A stretch of DNA of 64,000 nt from Paraburkholderia sp. BL10I2N1 (GTDB lineage Bacteria > Pseudomonadota > Gammaproteobacteria > Burkholderiales > Burkholderiaceae), in contig NZ_SNWA01000002.1 of the NCBI RefSeq assembly GCF_004361815.1, positions 1,302,001 through 1,366,000 on the forward strand, read 5' to 3'. This document shows positions 45,124 through 54,045 of this stretch, in pieces. Under the pieces are notes generated by a model. The model did no database searches. It was not told the origin of the DNA and saw only the letters and a list, made by a program, of their open reading frames with translations. Position 1 is the first letter of the stretch. Each line of letters opens with the position of its first letter. Both the position numbers and the translations under genes were made by a program.

Positions 45124-46314
45124 TCAGCCGGGCCGATTGAGGTGCAGCAGCATGAAGTCCCACGCTCGCGCAAGGAGTCCGGCCTGCGGAACTGCGTCGA
45201 GCGCGACAAGCGGCCCCTGTGCGAGAACCCGGCCGTCCGTTGAGACGAGCTCCACGTTCCCCACCTTCTGGTCTGCGGCGAGCGGCGCGACGAGCGGTGA
45301 CACGATTGAGACCTTCGGCTTGACGCCGCGATCCTGACCGGCGGGCACGGTCAGCATCAGGTCCTTCGCCACGCCCACCCTGACGCTCAATGCCGTGCCC
45401 TCGTAGAGGCGGGACGTCTCGACCGCCTGACCGGCCTTGTAGAACGCGACTTCCTCGAACGCATCGTAGGCGAAGTCGAGCATTTTCAGGCTGTCGCGCA
45501 CACGGTCGGATCCTGTCGGGTCGCCCATCACGACACTGATGACACGCCGCGTCATGCCGGGGGCGCCAGGTACGGGCCGCAGGGCGCTGGCGATCAGGCA
45601 ATACCCGGCGGCATCGGTATGTCCGGTCTTGAGACCGTCAACAGTCGGATCGAGCCAGAGCAGGCGATTACGGTTTAGCTGCCGGATGTTGTCGTAGCTG
45701 AACGTCCTGACCGAAAAGATTGGATAGTCCTGCGGGAAATCGTGAATCACGCGCATCGCGAGAATCGCCAGATCGCCTGCCGTCGTGTAGTGATTCGGTT
45801 CAGGCATGCCGTTGACGTCCGCAAAGTGCGTGTGGCTCATCCCTATCGCCTGGGCCTGGGCATTCATCACGTCGACGAAATGCGATTGCGTGCCGCCCAC
45901 GATTTCCGCCAGTGCAATCGCGGCATCGTTGCCGGACTCTACAATCAACCCGTAGAGCAGGTCGTGCACGGACACCGGCTTGTTCGCCTCGATGAACATC
46001 CTCGATTCGTCCTTGCCGACGGAGCGAACGGCATCGCTGGGCAACACCGTTTCGTCCATGCGGATTTTATTGTCCTGCAGCGCCTGAAAGACCAGATACG
46101 CCGTCATGATCTTCGTGAGCGACGCAGGCTCCATGCGCGCCTCGGCGTCCTGCGAGGCGAGGATCTGATTGCTCGACGAGTCCATTAAGACCCAGGCGCG
46201 CGCGTTGACCGCGGGCGGTGCGGTCTGGGCCGGTGCGCGATTCGAAAGCAGCGCGATCGAGCAAAGCGACGCGAGGAGGACATATCTCTTACGAAGGGAC
46301 TTGCACAGACTCAT
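45124..46314 (-). CDS. dacA: D-alanyl-D-alanine carboxypeptidase, PBP5/6 type
   Basis: 396 residues from the ATG of MSLCKSLRKRYVLL, with AAGGAG upstream; longer in-frame extensions are rejected. An N-terminal signal peptide ends near APAQTAPP. Active-site motifs: SxxK in PASLTKIMTAY, SGN in VESGNDAAIA, KTG in DGLKTGHTDA. A C-terminal beta domain and an amphipathic anchor helix (LLARAWDFMLLHL) complete the PBP5 plan. It trims pentapeptides of periplasmic peptidoglycan. Confidence 0.92.
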   Translation of the reverse strand: MSLCKSLRKRYVLLASLCSIALLSNRAPAQTAPPAVNARAWVLMDSSSNQILASQDAEARMEPASLTKIMTAYLVFQALQDNKIRMDETVLPSDAVRSVGKDESRMFIEANKPVSVHDLLYGLIVESGNDAAIALAEIVGGTQSHFVDVMNAQAQAIGMSHTHFADVNGMPEPNHYTTAGDLAILAMRVIHDFPQDYPIFSVRTFSYDNIRQLNRNRLLWLDPTVDGLKTGHTDAAGYCLIASALRPVPGAPGMTRRVISVVMGDPTGSDRVRDSLKMLDFAYDAFEEVAFYKAGQAVETSRLYEGTALSVRVGVAKDLMLTVPAGQDRGVKPKVSIVSPLVAPLAADQKVGNVELVSTDGRVLAQGPLVALDAVPQAGLLARAWDFMLLHLNRPG

Positions 46315-46786
46315 ACGCTCCTTGTGACGTTCAGGGTTGCTGAAATGTGGTAAGGCAGTAGCAACGCGCGCACGCAACCGCGCGGTGCGCATCCGCCCCC
46401 ATCTGGCCGATTGCGAGACAAGTACGGTAGAGGGCGGCCCCTGCGCCCAGGAAGTCCCTTTTCCAGAATACTGTTTTGCGCGCTGGGCACCGCCCTGACG
46501 CACAGACGCCGCCTCGCGGCAACTCGCCATCTTCGAAAATCTGCTTTGCGCAACCGGTATAGCGGCCCCCAAACCACGCGTTCTAGACTACACGGGCCGG
46601 CTTCTGCTCCCGCGCTCGCCGCCGATCGGATGGCCAGTGGATCGGGGCGCCGAGTGTCCAGACTGCTCGCGCCGCATGGGCAGGCGGCGCCCGGCTCGCA
46701 TGCGGCACGCGCGTCTCGCCTCTTCGCGCCCGCTGCCCGATCGACAGCCAGGCTGAAATCGCTACAACGGAAAAAGGAGAATCTCG
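46315..46786. other. Intergenic, no gene seen
   Basis: 472 bases between the divergent dacA-like and cfa genes. Open frames here are antisense or out-of-frame extensions. No gene or clear hairpin was found; both promoters should lie here. Confidence 0.4.
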
Positions 46787-48007
46787 ATGCTTTTGGGAAA
46801 AAAACTGGCCCACTGGGCGGAGGAAATACGGTCGACGTCAAACCTTCCAGCGCACCTTGTGTTGTGGAATGGTGAGCACTTCGATTTTGGGACGTTCGCC
46901 GAGCCTCATGTCACGCTGAACGTCAGGAGCGCATCCGCGTTGCCGTTGCTCCTCGATCCGAGTCTCGACAATCTCGGCGAGGCCTACGTGAACGGCAAGA
47001 TCGATATCGAAGGCAAACTCACGGACATCATCGACATCGGCTACGCGCTCGCCCGCAGTACCGTGACTAACGCCCTCTCTGCTGTGCGCGCCGTGCGCGC
47101 CATGAGTCACACGAGGCGGACCGACAAGCGGGCAATCCAATACCACTACGATGTCTCGAACGAGTTCTACCAACTGTGGCTCGACGAGAACATGGTCTAC
47201 TCGTGCGCGTACTTCGAGAACGGCGACGAAGACCTCGCCGCCGCGCAACTCAAGAAGATCGACCACATCCTCACCAAGATCCAGTTGCAGCCCGGACAGC
47301 GCCTGCTCGACATCGGCTGCGGCTGGGGCGCGCTCGTGCTGCGCGCGGCCCACAAGTTCGGCGCGCGCTGTGTGGGTATCACGCTTTCCCAGAACCAGTT
47401 CGATCTCGCCGCTGCGCGCGTGAAAGCAGCCGGACTCGAGGACCGCATCGAGATCCGCCTGCAGGACTATCGCGACGTCGAAGGCCAGTTCGACCGCATC
47501 ACGAGTGTCGGCATGTTCGAGCACGTCGGCTGCAGGAATCTGCCTGACTATTTCTCTCGCATCCGCGCGTTGCTCACCGACGACGGCATCGCCATGAACC
47601 ATGGGATCACGTCCACCGGCGCAGACGGCCGCGAGACCGGCCTCGGCGGCAGCCAGTTCATCGACCGCTACGTGTTCCCGGACGGCGAGCTACCGAACAT
47701 CAGTCTGGCGCTCGAGGCGCTGCAGAGCGGCGGACTGGAGGCGGTCGACATCGAGAACCTGAGGCGACACTATGCCCGCACGCTCAACACCTGGAGCGGG
47801 AACTTCGAGGCGCAAGCCGAGCAGGCCAGGAAGCTCGTCGATGAAGTGAAGTTCCGCATCTGGCGCGTCTATCTGGCGGGTTGCGCCTACGCGTTTGAGC
47901 ACGACGACGTCTCGATTTACCAGATCGTCTGCCGCAAGGCCGGGCGAAACGCGGCGACGCTGCCGTGGTCGCGCCGACACATGTACGAGCACACACTGCC
48001 GCGCTAG
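46787..48007 (+). CDS. cfa: Cyclopropane-fatty-acyl-phospholipid synthase
   Basis: 406 residues, ATG with AAGGAG upstream. It methylenates unsaturated acyl chains of membrane phospholipids using SAM. The N-terminal lipid-binding domain is followed by IQYHYDVSNEFYQLWLDENM, the SAM-binding LLDIGCGWGALVLRAA, the ITSVGMFEHVGCRNLPDYF active-site region and GGSQFIDRYVFPDGELPN. Length and domain order fit E. coli Cfa. A TetR-family gene follows 160 bases downstream. Confidence 0.95.
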   Translation: MLLGKKLAHWAEEIRSTSNLPAHLVLWNGEHFDFGTFAEPHVTLNVRSASALPLLLDPSLDNLGEAYVNGKIDIEGKLTDIIDIGYALARSTVTNALSAVRAVRAMSHTRRTDKRAIQYHYDVSNEFYQLWLDENMVYSCAYFENGDEDLAAAQLKKIDHILTKIQLQPGQRLLDIGCGWGALVLRAAHKFGARCVGITLSQNQFDLAAARVKAAGLEDRIEIRLQDYRDVEGQFDRITSVGMFEHVGCRNLPDYFSRIRALLTDDGIAMNHGITSTGADGRETGLGGSQFIDRYVFPDGELPNISLALEALQSGGLEAVDIENLRRHYARTLNTWSGNFEAQAEQARKLVDEVKFRIWRVYLAGCAYAFEHDDVSIYQIVCRKAGRNAATLPWSRRHMYEHTLPR

Positions 48008-48132
48008 CGCATTGGCCCGGATCGATACACGCGGCCGCGCGTGTCAGCGTGCAAGAGAACGCACGGCGCGGGCACGCGGCCTTTCCGATCCGACCCATCG
48101 AACTCTGAAACAACACAGTTAGAAAAATCCCC

Positions 48133-48163
48133 TTGACTGACTACCTATCAGTAGATAGAGTTA
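48133..48163 (+). promoter_or_regulatory. Promoter and operator of the TetR gene
   Basis: TTGACT and TAGAGT are separated by 17 bases. The inverted repeat CTATC-AGTA-GATAG (48145-48158) occupies the spacer and -10 region. The start codon is 6 bases after the -10. This is a textbook autorepression layout. Confidence 0.65.
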
Positions 48164-48168
48164 ACTCT

Positions 48169-48735
48169 ATGGACACGACATCAACAATACGCGAGCAGAT
48201 TCTCGACCACGCGATCACGCTGATCATGCTCCGCGGTTACAACGGCTTTAGCTACCGCGATCTGTCGGAACTGGTCGGCGTGAAGACGTCAAGTATCCAC
48301 TACTACTACCCGTCGAAGGACGATCTGGTACTTGAAGCGGTCAATGAGTACAGCAGCGAAGTACTCAATACCGTCAAGGCGATCGACGCTGCGTTGCCGG
48401 CCGATGCGAAGCTCAGCAAGTACACGAAGTTGTTTGGCAGAACCCTGGGGGACGGCAATCAGATTTGTCTGTGCGGCATGCTCGCAGCCGACATCGAATC
48501 GCTGCCGGACAACATCCGGCATGCGATACAGGCTTTTTTCAAGGCCAACGAAAGCTGGCTGGCGAAAGTGCTCGCGCAAGGTGCACAGGAGCGTACGCTG
48601 ACGGTCAACGGCAAACCCGAAAATGCCGCGCGTGCGCTCTTCGCGGCTTATCAGGGCAGTGTGCTGGCAAGCCGGTTGTTCAAGACGAAGGGCCGGCTCG
48701 AAGATATCGAGGGCACCTTGAAAGTAGTGCGGTAA
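48169..48735 (+). CDS. TetR-family transcriptional regulator
   Basis: 188 residues from the ATG of MDTTSTIREQIL; an upstream TTG is rejected because it lies in the promoter. The N-terminal helix-turn-helix is GFSYRDLSELVGVKTSSIHYYYPSKDDLV, here recognised by its core VGVKTSSIHYYYPSKDDLV. The ligand domain has QICLCGMLAADIESL and GSVLASRLFKTKG and belongs to the AcrR/NemR-like type with a possible redox Cys pair. It probably represses itself and the adjacent genes through the CTATC-GATAG repeats. Confidence 0.88.
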   Translation: MDTTSTIREQILDHAITLIMLRGYNGFSYRDLSELVGVKTSSIHYYYPSKDDLVLEAVNEYSSEVLNTVKAIDAALPADAKLSKYTKLFGRTLGDGNQICLCGMLAADIESLPDNIRHAIQAFFKANESWLAKVLAQGAQERTLTVNGKPENAARALFAAYQGSVLASRLFKTKGRLEDIEGTLKVVR

Positions 48736-48795
48736 AGCGGTAGTGCAGTAAAGCTGTAAGGTGAGGTGGCGATTCACCTCTTTAATTGGCCATCG

Positions 48796-48817
48796 ATCTA
48801 TCTTCCCATAGATAGAT
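48796..48817. promoter_or_regulatory. Second TetR-like inverted repeat
   Basis: ATCTATC and GATAGAT flank 8 bases. The TAGATAGA core is shared with the operator at 48145. It lies downstream of the tetR gene and upstream of the HAD remnant-DSD1-RidA unit, so it may be a second operator for that unit. Confidence 0.5.
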
Positions 48818-48859
48818 GACGTTAGACGGAAAGCGCGGACATCATATCTCTCTTCCCCG

Positions 48860-49090
48860 CCCCTATCGGCTTGCGCTCCATAAACTAGACGTGTCCCCTC
48901 AGGAAGCGGCGTTCGTTGCTGGCTCCAGTTACGACATGTTCGGTACGCGGCCGTCGGATTACGAACCTACTGGCACAACCGGATCGGCTTGCCGCTCGTC
49001 TGCGGCGCACAGACACCGGAAATCGAGTCCCGAACACTCACCTCACTCGTCTCGTGGGCCAGCCACTTCGAACCGGCCACTCAGCCATGA
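48860..49090 (+). pseudogene. Haloacid-dehalogenase-like C-terminal remnant
   Basis: The first frame gives LDVSPQEAAFVAGSSYDMFG. After a shift of one base near 48943, the next frame gives YAAVGLRTYWHNRIGLPLV and ends with the stop TGA overlapping the DSD1 start (ATGA). That is the C-terminal part of a HAD-type hydrolase. The N-terminal catalytic Asp domain is missing. The ATGA overlap shows it was once translationally coupled to the DSD1 gene. Confidence 0.65.
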
Positions 49091-50247
49091 CACTCGATCA
49101 CACCGTGGCACTTGATTTACTGTACACACCGGCGGCCGTCATCGAGGTACGCCGGATGGAAAAGAACATCGCATCGATGCAGCAGCGAATGAACGCATTG
49201 GGCGTGAAATTCCGGCCGCACGTGAAGACATCGAAATGCCTCGACGTCGTAAGGGCGCAGCTATCCGCAGGTGCACAAGGTATTACGGTGTCCACGCTGA
49301 AGGAGGCGGAGACATTTTTCGCGGCCGGCATCACGGATATCCTTTACGCTGTCAGCATCGTTCCGTCCAAGCTCTCCCGGGCTATGGCACTCCGGAAACA
49401 GGGATGCGACCTGAAAATCATCGTCGACAATGCCGGCGCCGCCGCCGCAATCGTCGCGTTTTGCCAGACGGCGGACGATCCACTCGAGGTGTGGATCGAA
49501 GTGGATACCGACGGGCATCGCTCCGGGATCACGCCCGAGGAGAATGAGCTGCTGGAAATCGGTCGCATCCTGCAGACGGGCGGCATCAAAGTCGGAGGAG
49601 TCATCACTCATGCCGGCTCGAGTTACGAACTGAACACGCAGGAAGCGTTAGCGGCGCTCGCCGAACAGGAGCGCGCCGGCTGTGTGCGTGCCGCACAGCG
49701 CCTACACGCCGCCGGCATTCCATGCGAAACCGTCAGCGTTGGTTCGACGCCGACTGCGCTGGCCGCAAAGCATCTCGATGGCGTCACTGAAGTTCGAGCC
49801 GGTGTTTACGCCTTTTTTGATCTCGTGATGCATAACGTCGGCGTGTGCGCGATCGACGACATTGCGCTCAGCGTACTCACCACTGTGATCGGCCATCGGC
49901 GGGACAAGGGATGGGTCATCGTCGATGCGGGCTGGATGGCGATGAGCCGCGACCGCGGCACGTCGAAACAATCCCGCGATTTCGGCTATGGACTGCCGTG
50001 CACCCTGGACGGCGCCCCGCTCAACGGCTTCGTGCTGATCGGCGCTAACCAGGAGCATGGCATATTGGCTCGGGCCGATGCTGAGCCCGCAACTGATGAC
50101 GGCGACCTCGAAACCCGCTTTCCGATCGGTACCCGGCTACGCATCCTGCCGAACCACGCTTGCGCGACAGGCGCACAGTTCCCCGAATACCATGCGCTCG
50201 AACCGACCGGCGCACTTACCGTATGGAGACGCTTTCATGGCTGGTGA
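49087..50247 (+). CDS. DSD1-family PLP-dependent D-amino acid lyase
   Basis: 386 residues from the ATG of MTLDHTVALDLL. An alanine-racemase-like N-terminal barrel carries the PLP lysine in FRPHVKTSKC. The C-terminal domain has FGYGLPCTLDG and the metal-binding region ILPNHACATGAQFPEYHALE. This matches D-threonine aldolase and D-serine dehydratase of the DSD1 group. Substrate is not determined. It overlaps the RidA gene by 11 bases, which fits removal of the enamine/imine by-product released by PLP lyases. Confidence 0.88.
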   Translation: MTLDHTVALDLLYTPAAVIEVRRMEKNIASMQQRMNALGVKFRPHVKTSKCLDVVRAQLSAGAQGITVSTLKEAETFFAAGITDILYAVSIVPSKLSRAMALRKQGCDLKIIVDNAGAAAAIVAFCQTADDPLEVWIEVDTDGHRSGITPEENELLEIGRILQTGGIKVGGVITHAGSSYELNTQEALAALAEQERAGCVRAAQRLHAAGIPCETVSVGSTPTALAAKHLDGVTEVRAGVYAFFDLVMHNVGVCAIDDIALSVLTTVIGHRRDKGWVIVDAGWMAMSRDRGTSKQSRDFGYGLPCTLDGAPLNGFVLIGANQEHGILARADAEPATDDGDLETRFPIGTRLRILPNHACATGAQFPEYHALEPTGALTVWRRFHGW

Positions 50248-50638
50248 AAATCGTTCGCCGCAGCCCGTTCACCCCGCTACGCCGGGTCTCTCGACGCCCG
50301 GCGGGCACTATAGCCATGTGACGGTCGCGAACGGGTTCGTTTTTGTTTCGGGTCAGTTGCCAGTTACGGCCGCCGGCACGAGACTGGACGACCGTTCATT
50401 CGCCGAACAGGCCCGGCAGGTACTCGACAACGTGGAACAGGCGCTGCTCGCCGCAGGCAGCGCGATCGACCAGCTGGTGCAGGTTCGCGTCTACGTCGAC
50501 GACATCGAAAACTGGCCGGAATTCAATAGCATTTATGCGAGCTGGGCTGGAAATGCACGTTCTTCCAGAGCCGTCGTTCCGACGGGGCCGCTGCATTTCG
50601 GTTTGAAGATCGAGGTGGAGGCTTTGGCAGTTCTGTAG
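50237..50638 (+). CDS. ridA: RidA/YjgF-family reactive imine deaminase
   Basis: 133 residues starting at the ATG of MAGENRSPQPVHP inside the end of the DSD1 gene. The RidA core is visible: GHYSHVTVANGFVFVSGQLP, the RVYVDDIENWPEFNSIY with the catalytic Arg, and FGLKIEVEALAVL at the C-terminus. It hydrolyses 2-iminoacids from PLP-dependent lyases, in keeping with its neighbour. The RidA arginine is in QVRVYVDD. Confidence 0.88.
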   Translation: MAGENRSPQPVHPATPGLSTPGGHYSHVTVANGFVFVSGQLPVTAAGTRLDDRSFAEQARQVLDNVEQALLAAGSAIDQLVQVRVYVDDIENWPEFNSIYASWAGNARSSRAVVPTGPLHFGLKIEVEALAVL

Positions 50639-50709
50639 AGCAGTAGAGTGAAAGGCCGCGACTTGCGCTTTGTGTCGAATAGCCAGATCACCGAGCAGTC
50701 AGAGGATGG

Positions 50710-51132
50710 GTGACCTACGCGAGTTTCGGTCATCAAGGAGTAGGCTTGAACGCTCATTCCGTCGCACAAGACGTCGAAGGTAAGTTGTTCGATATCACAC
50801 CGTTATCGGATGAAAGCGCTCGTCAGTTCATGCGCTTTGTCCGGCATTCTGGTGAAGAAGCTCAATGTCTCATTCATCGAGATCTGAACGGCAGCCTCGC
50901 CAACGCCTCAATACTCGAAGCCGTCGACCGTGCTTCGATAGTCATCTGCGCATGGGGCTCGCACGAAGCCGCGGCAAGGCGCGCAGCCGACGTACTGCAC
51001 CTCCTTCGCATCACCAGCATGAGCGGCAAACTCTTTCACCTCGGCCTGAACAGGGATGGCAGCCCGAAGCACCCGCTGTACATCGCCAGCAGCACACGGC
51101 CGAAGCCATTTAGCGGGGTCGAGGATGTCTGA
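50710..51132 (+). CDS. DUF1643-like protein, N-terminus truncated or diverged
   Basis: 140 residues from a GTG. Only the second half resembles DUF1643: ASIVICAWGSHEAAARRAAD, then LHLLRITSMSGKLFHLGLNR and DGSPKHPLYIA. The first half does not fit the family, so the gene is probably a fragment joined to unrelated sequence. DUF1643 genes often travel on phage and islands. It overlaps the DUF4224 gene by 8 bases, as in intact modules of this kind. Confidence 0.6.
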   Translation: MTYASFGHQGVGLNAHSVAQDVEGKLFDITPLSDESARQFMRFVRHSGEEAQCLIHRDLNGSLANASILEAVDRASIVICAWGSHEAAARRAADVLHLLRITSMSGKLFHLGLNRDGSPKHPLYIASSTRPKPFSGVEDV

Positions 51133-51361
51133 TACTTTCCTGACGGAAGAAGAAGTAGCAGAATTGACTGGCGTCCGTACGGGGCGTCGCGGCAAGACGC
51201 GCGAGGAGCGGCAGATAGACTGGCTGCGAACCTCTGGGATCCCGTTCTGGACAAACGCGCGCCGCCGACCGATTATTCCACGTGCGGCGATCGAAGGGCG
51301 GCGGCAGACCGATGAACCGGTCAGGAAGAAGTGGCGGCCGAAGGTGCTTGCATCGGGGTGA
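51125..51361 (+). CDS. DUF4224 protein (island integrase partner)
   Basis: 78 residues from the ATG of MSDTFLTEEEVAELTG. DUF4224 motifs are clear: LTGVRTGRRGKTREERQIDW and SGIPFWTNARRRPIIPRAAI. These small proteins sit just ahead of tyrosine integrases and may act as excisionase or directionality factors. It ends 5 bases before the integrase start. Confidence 0.8.
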   Translation: MSDTFLTEEEVAELTGVRTGRRGKTREERQIDWLRTSGIPFWTNARRRPIIPRAAIEGRRQTDEPVRKKWRPKVLASG

Positions 51362-51365
51362 CATC

Positions 51366-52278
51366 ATGGGTCGAAAGCCGACTGTGAATCTGAACCTGCC
51401 ACCAAGGATGCGTGCCCGGAAACGTTGGAACAAAATCCATTACTACTACGACTGGGGAGGCAATCCACGTCGCGAAGAACCGCTCGGCCCAGACTTCGTG
51501 CTTGCCGTAAAACGGTGGTCCGCGATCGAGGAAACGCAAGCGCCGAGAGCGACACAGCCTACCTTCAAGGACGCAGCGGCGATGTATGTACGCGAGGTCC
51601 TGCCCACCAAAGCTCGCCGCACGCAGACCGACAACCTTAAGGAACTCGTATTTCTACGCGAGTTGTTCGACGACGATGTGCTGCTGGACGATATCGAGCC
51701 AACCCACGTCAAACAGTATCTGCGCTGGCGTCACAAGAAGGCCGTCGCGTGGTATGCAGCGAAGAATCGGGTCTCGCCCCCGAACGCGGGACACGTGCGT
51801 GCCAATCGTGAGATCGCCCTGTTTAGCCACATCTTTAACAATGCACGCGAGATCGGCCTGACGAAAGCGGCGAACCCTTGCGTGGGTGTGAAGAAGAACA
51901 CGGAGGACGGTCGCGATGTCTACGTGGAAGATGATCTGTATGTACGCCTGTATGAGAAAGCTGACCAGCCGACGCGCGACGCGATGGATCTGGGCTACCT
52001 CGCCGGCCAGCGTCCGCAGGACACATTGCGCTATGACGAGCGCGATATCCGGGACAACTTCCTCGCCATAGGACAGGGGAAGACGGGAAAGAAGATCCGC
52101 ATGGAAGTGACCGGCGAACTGAAGTTGGTAATCGAGCGGATTAGGGCGCGCAAAGCGACTTACAAGGTCGTCAGCACCGCGCTGATCGTCACGGAGACCG
52201 GCCAGCGCATGACGTTGAGAACCTTGCAATACCGGTTCAGGACGGCGCGAGAAGCGGCCGGCATCCCGGCGAAAGACT
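51366..52278 (+). pseudogene. Tyrosine integrase, 5' part, interrupted by ISL3
   Basis: The N-terminal 304 residues of a phage-type integrase, from MGRKPTVNLNLPP, include the core-binding domain and the first catalytic Arg region (GYLAGQRPQDTLRYDERD). It runs to AGIPAKD at the insertion point. Removing the IS and one target copy joins it in frame to 53701, giving AKDFQFRDLRAK. Without the 3' part the catalytic HxxR and Tyr are missing, so the present product is inactive. Translation stops inside the IS at 52289. Confidence 0.85.
52271..52278. repeat. 8-bp target site duplication, left copy
   Basis: GAAAGACT, repeated at 53693-53700 on the far side of the ISL3 element. Confidence 0.85.
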
Positions 52279-53692
52279 GGCTCTTTTAAAAGCGCAGTGG
52301 GTAATGCGGCTCACGAGGCATGCGGATTGAGTGCTGAGAAGTCGAGTTTGCCCGCGATGAGAAACAGCACGGTGCGCATGGTCTTGAAGCTGGCGTATCC
52401 CCGTGCCTTGCGCTTGGCGGCCTGAAACAGGCCGTTGATCGCCTCAATGAATCCATTGGTCTGGCGTGTCTGCGCCCACGCGATGATGCCGTCGAAATGA
52501 CGACGGATCATGCGCGCGACGTCCTTCATGGGCTCGACCTTGGAACGCATGACGTTGCCGCACCACCGGCGCAGCATTTTGGAGACGACGTGGATCTGTT
52601 TGCGATCGAGAATCTCGCGCAGTTGCTCGCGGTACATCCACGCTCGGGCCGTGCGGTTGGTGGCGTACTGGCTGATCAGCGCCTCGAGATCGGTCAGTTG
52701 CGCGAGATCGAGTTTCTCGGCATCCTTGAGCAGCGACCAGCGCATGCCCTTCAGCGAGGGATCGGTTTTCTGCTGCGCGCGGCGCACACCATCAAGCGCT
52801 TTGGACGCATGCGCCACGACATGAAACTTGTCGAAGGTCACACGCGCGTCGGGCAGGTGTTCGTCCACGCCCTTGATGAAGGCAGCCGACATGTCGATGC
52901 TGACCGATTCGATCTGTGCAGGCGTGGCATTATGTTCCTCCAGGTGCCGGGCAAAGCGTTCGACAACGCCGGCATCCTTGCCTGGCGTGACGAAGACCAC
53001 GCGCCTTGCGTCCATGTCGGCGACCAGCGAGATATAGTCCTGCCCACGTCGGGCCGACGTTTCGTCAATGGCCACCGCGGTAACTTCGGACAGGTCGGTC
53101 GCGGCCACGGCCAGGTCCACGTAACGGTCACAGATGGCCTTCACCCGATGCCACGACAGGTTCACCACGCGGGCCACCGCGGCAAATGTCATCTCCCGGC
53201 ACAGCGTCAGCACGAGCGCTTCAAACAGCAGCGTGAAGCCGTCCAGCTTGCCTATCCAGTCGGGTTCGACCAGGCGCACCGAGCCGTCCGGCAGACGCAC
53301 CCGCGGCACCCGAACCTCCAGATAGCACTCGTGCTGAAAGAAGTTGAGGTGGCGCAGCCGCTTGATCTGGGTGTCGTGAGCCGGATGCTCGCCCGCGACG
53401 CCGGGATAGGGAAAGCGCGTACCCGCGACAAAGTCCACGGCAATGGTCAGTTCACGCCGCGCGGCATCGAAATCGACGCCTTGCACGTACCACGGGGCCT
53501 TGATTCCCAAGGCGGCTTCAAACAGTTGGGTCTGGTTCATCGGTTCACGTTGTCTTGCAGGGCTGGTTGCCGCATTCTGCCGCAACCAGCCCTGTCCCAG
53601 CTTACTTCTTCAACGCGCGTCAAGTATTCGCTTCGCCGGGCTGACGCCCGTACTTGACCCGCCAAACCAGCCACTCGGAATTTGAAATAGGC
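52279..53692 (-). mobile_element. ISL3-family insertion sequence
   Basis: 1414 bases between the duplicated GAAAGACT copies. The terminal 22 bases (GGCTCTTTTAAAAGCGCAGT.. on the left and, inverted, GCCTATTTCAAATTCCGAGT.. on the right) match at about 15 positions. One intact transposase gene is carried on the minus strand. The clean duplication implies a simple and fairly recent insertion. Confidence 0.88.
52311..53540 (-). CDS. ISL3-family transposase
   Basis: 409 residues from the ATG of MNQTQLFEAALGIKAPW. The N-terminal zinc-finger-like region is Cys-poor. An HTH-like stretch is FAAVARVVNLSWHRVKAICD. The DDE domain has VAIDETSARRGQDYISLV, SIDMSAAFIKGVDEHLPDAR with FDKFHVVAH, and TNGFIEAINGLFQAAKRKA. 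All three acidic residues can be placed and the frame is complete, so it is probably active. Confidence 0.92.
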   Translation of the reverse strand: MNQTQLFEAALGIKAPWYVQGVDFDAARRELTIAVDFVAGTRFPYPGVAGEHPAHDTQIKRLRHLNFFQHECYLEVRVPRVRLPDGSVRLVEPDWIGKLDGFTLLFEALVLTLCREMTFAAVARVVNLSWHRVKAICDRYVDLAVAATDLSEVTAVAIDETSARRGQDYISLVADMDARRVVFVTPGKDAGVVERFARHLEEHNATPAQIESVSIDMSAAFIKGVDEHLPDARVTFDKFHVVAHASKALDGVRRAQQKTDPSLKGMRWSLLKDAEKLDLAQLTDLEALISQYATNRTARAWMYREQLREILDRKQIHVVSKMLRRWCGNVMRSKVEPMKDVARMIRRHFDGIIAWAQTRQTNGFIEAINGLFQAAKRKARGYASFKTMRTVLFLIAGKLDFSALNPHAS

Positions 53693-53700
53693 GAAAGACT
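53693..53700. repeat. 8-bp target site duplication, right copy
   Basis: GAAAGACT, identical to 52271-52278. Confidence 0.85.
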
Positions 53701-53858
53701 TTCAGTTCCGGGATCTACGCGCCAAGGCGGGGACTGACAAGACGGATTCGAGTGGAGACATCCGTCAGGCGCAGAAACAGCTCGGTCACGAGTCGCTGGC
53801 CATGACAGAACACTATGTCAGGAAGCGCCGGGGAGAGAAGGTCGGACCGACCAGATAG
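53701..53858 (+). pseudogene. Tyrosine integrase, 3' part
   Basis: Continues the interrupted integrase in frame: FQFRDLRAKAGTDKTD, then the catalytic helix with QKQLGHESLAMTEHYVRKRR. It contains HxxR-equivalent residues, the second His and the nucleophile Tyr. It has no start of its own. It ends 65 bases before the tRNA segment, the usual integrase-to-att distance. Confidence 0.85.
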
Positions 53859-53923
53859 GAGAATTGCGGAGCAGAACCGATTTTGCGGAGCAGAAATCGG
53901 GCTTCAAAAATCGCTGAAAGCCT

Positions 53924-53983
53924 TGGTGGGCCGGGTGGGAGTCGAACCCACGATGTCCTTTCGGAGGCGGATTATGAGTCCCG
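53924..53983 (-). tRNA. 3' part of a tRNA gene, probable attachment site
   Basis: Read on the minus strand, GGACTCATAATCC is an anticodon arm with CAT in the loop. A variable region of about 16 bases follows, then the T arm GTGGGTTCGACTCCCAC and an acceptor end in CCGGCCCACCA. The 5' half (D arm, 5' acceptor strand) is not present. This is what a site-specific integrase leaves at the distal end of an island, so I read it as an att copy rather than a functional tRNA. Confidence 0.6.
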
Positions 53984-54045
53984 TTTCACTGTATGCAAAG
54001 ACAGGCTTCTGGCGGGGCAGGCACAGTAAATCAAGGGGCGGTTTC

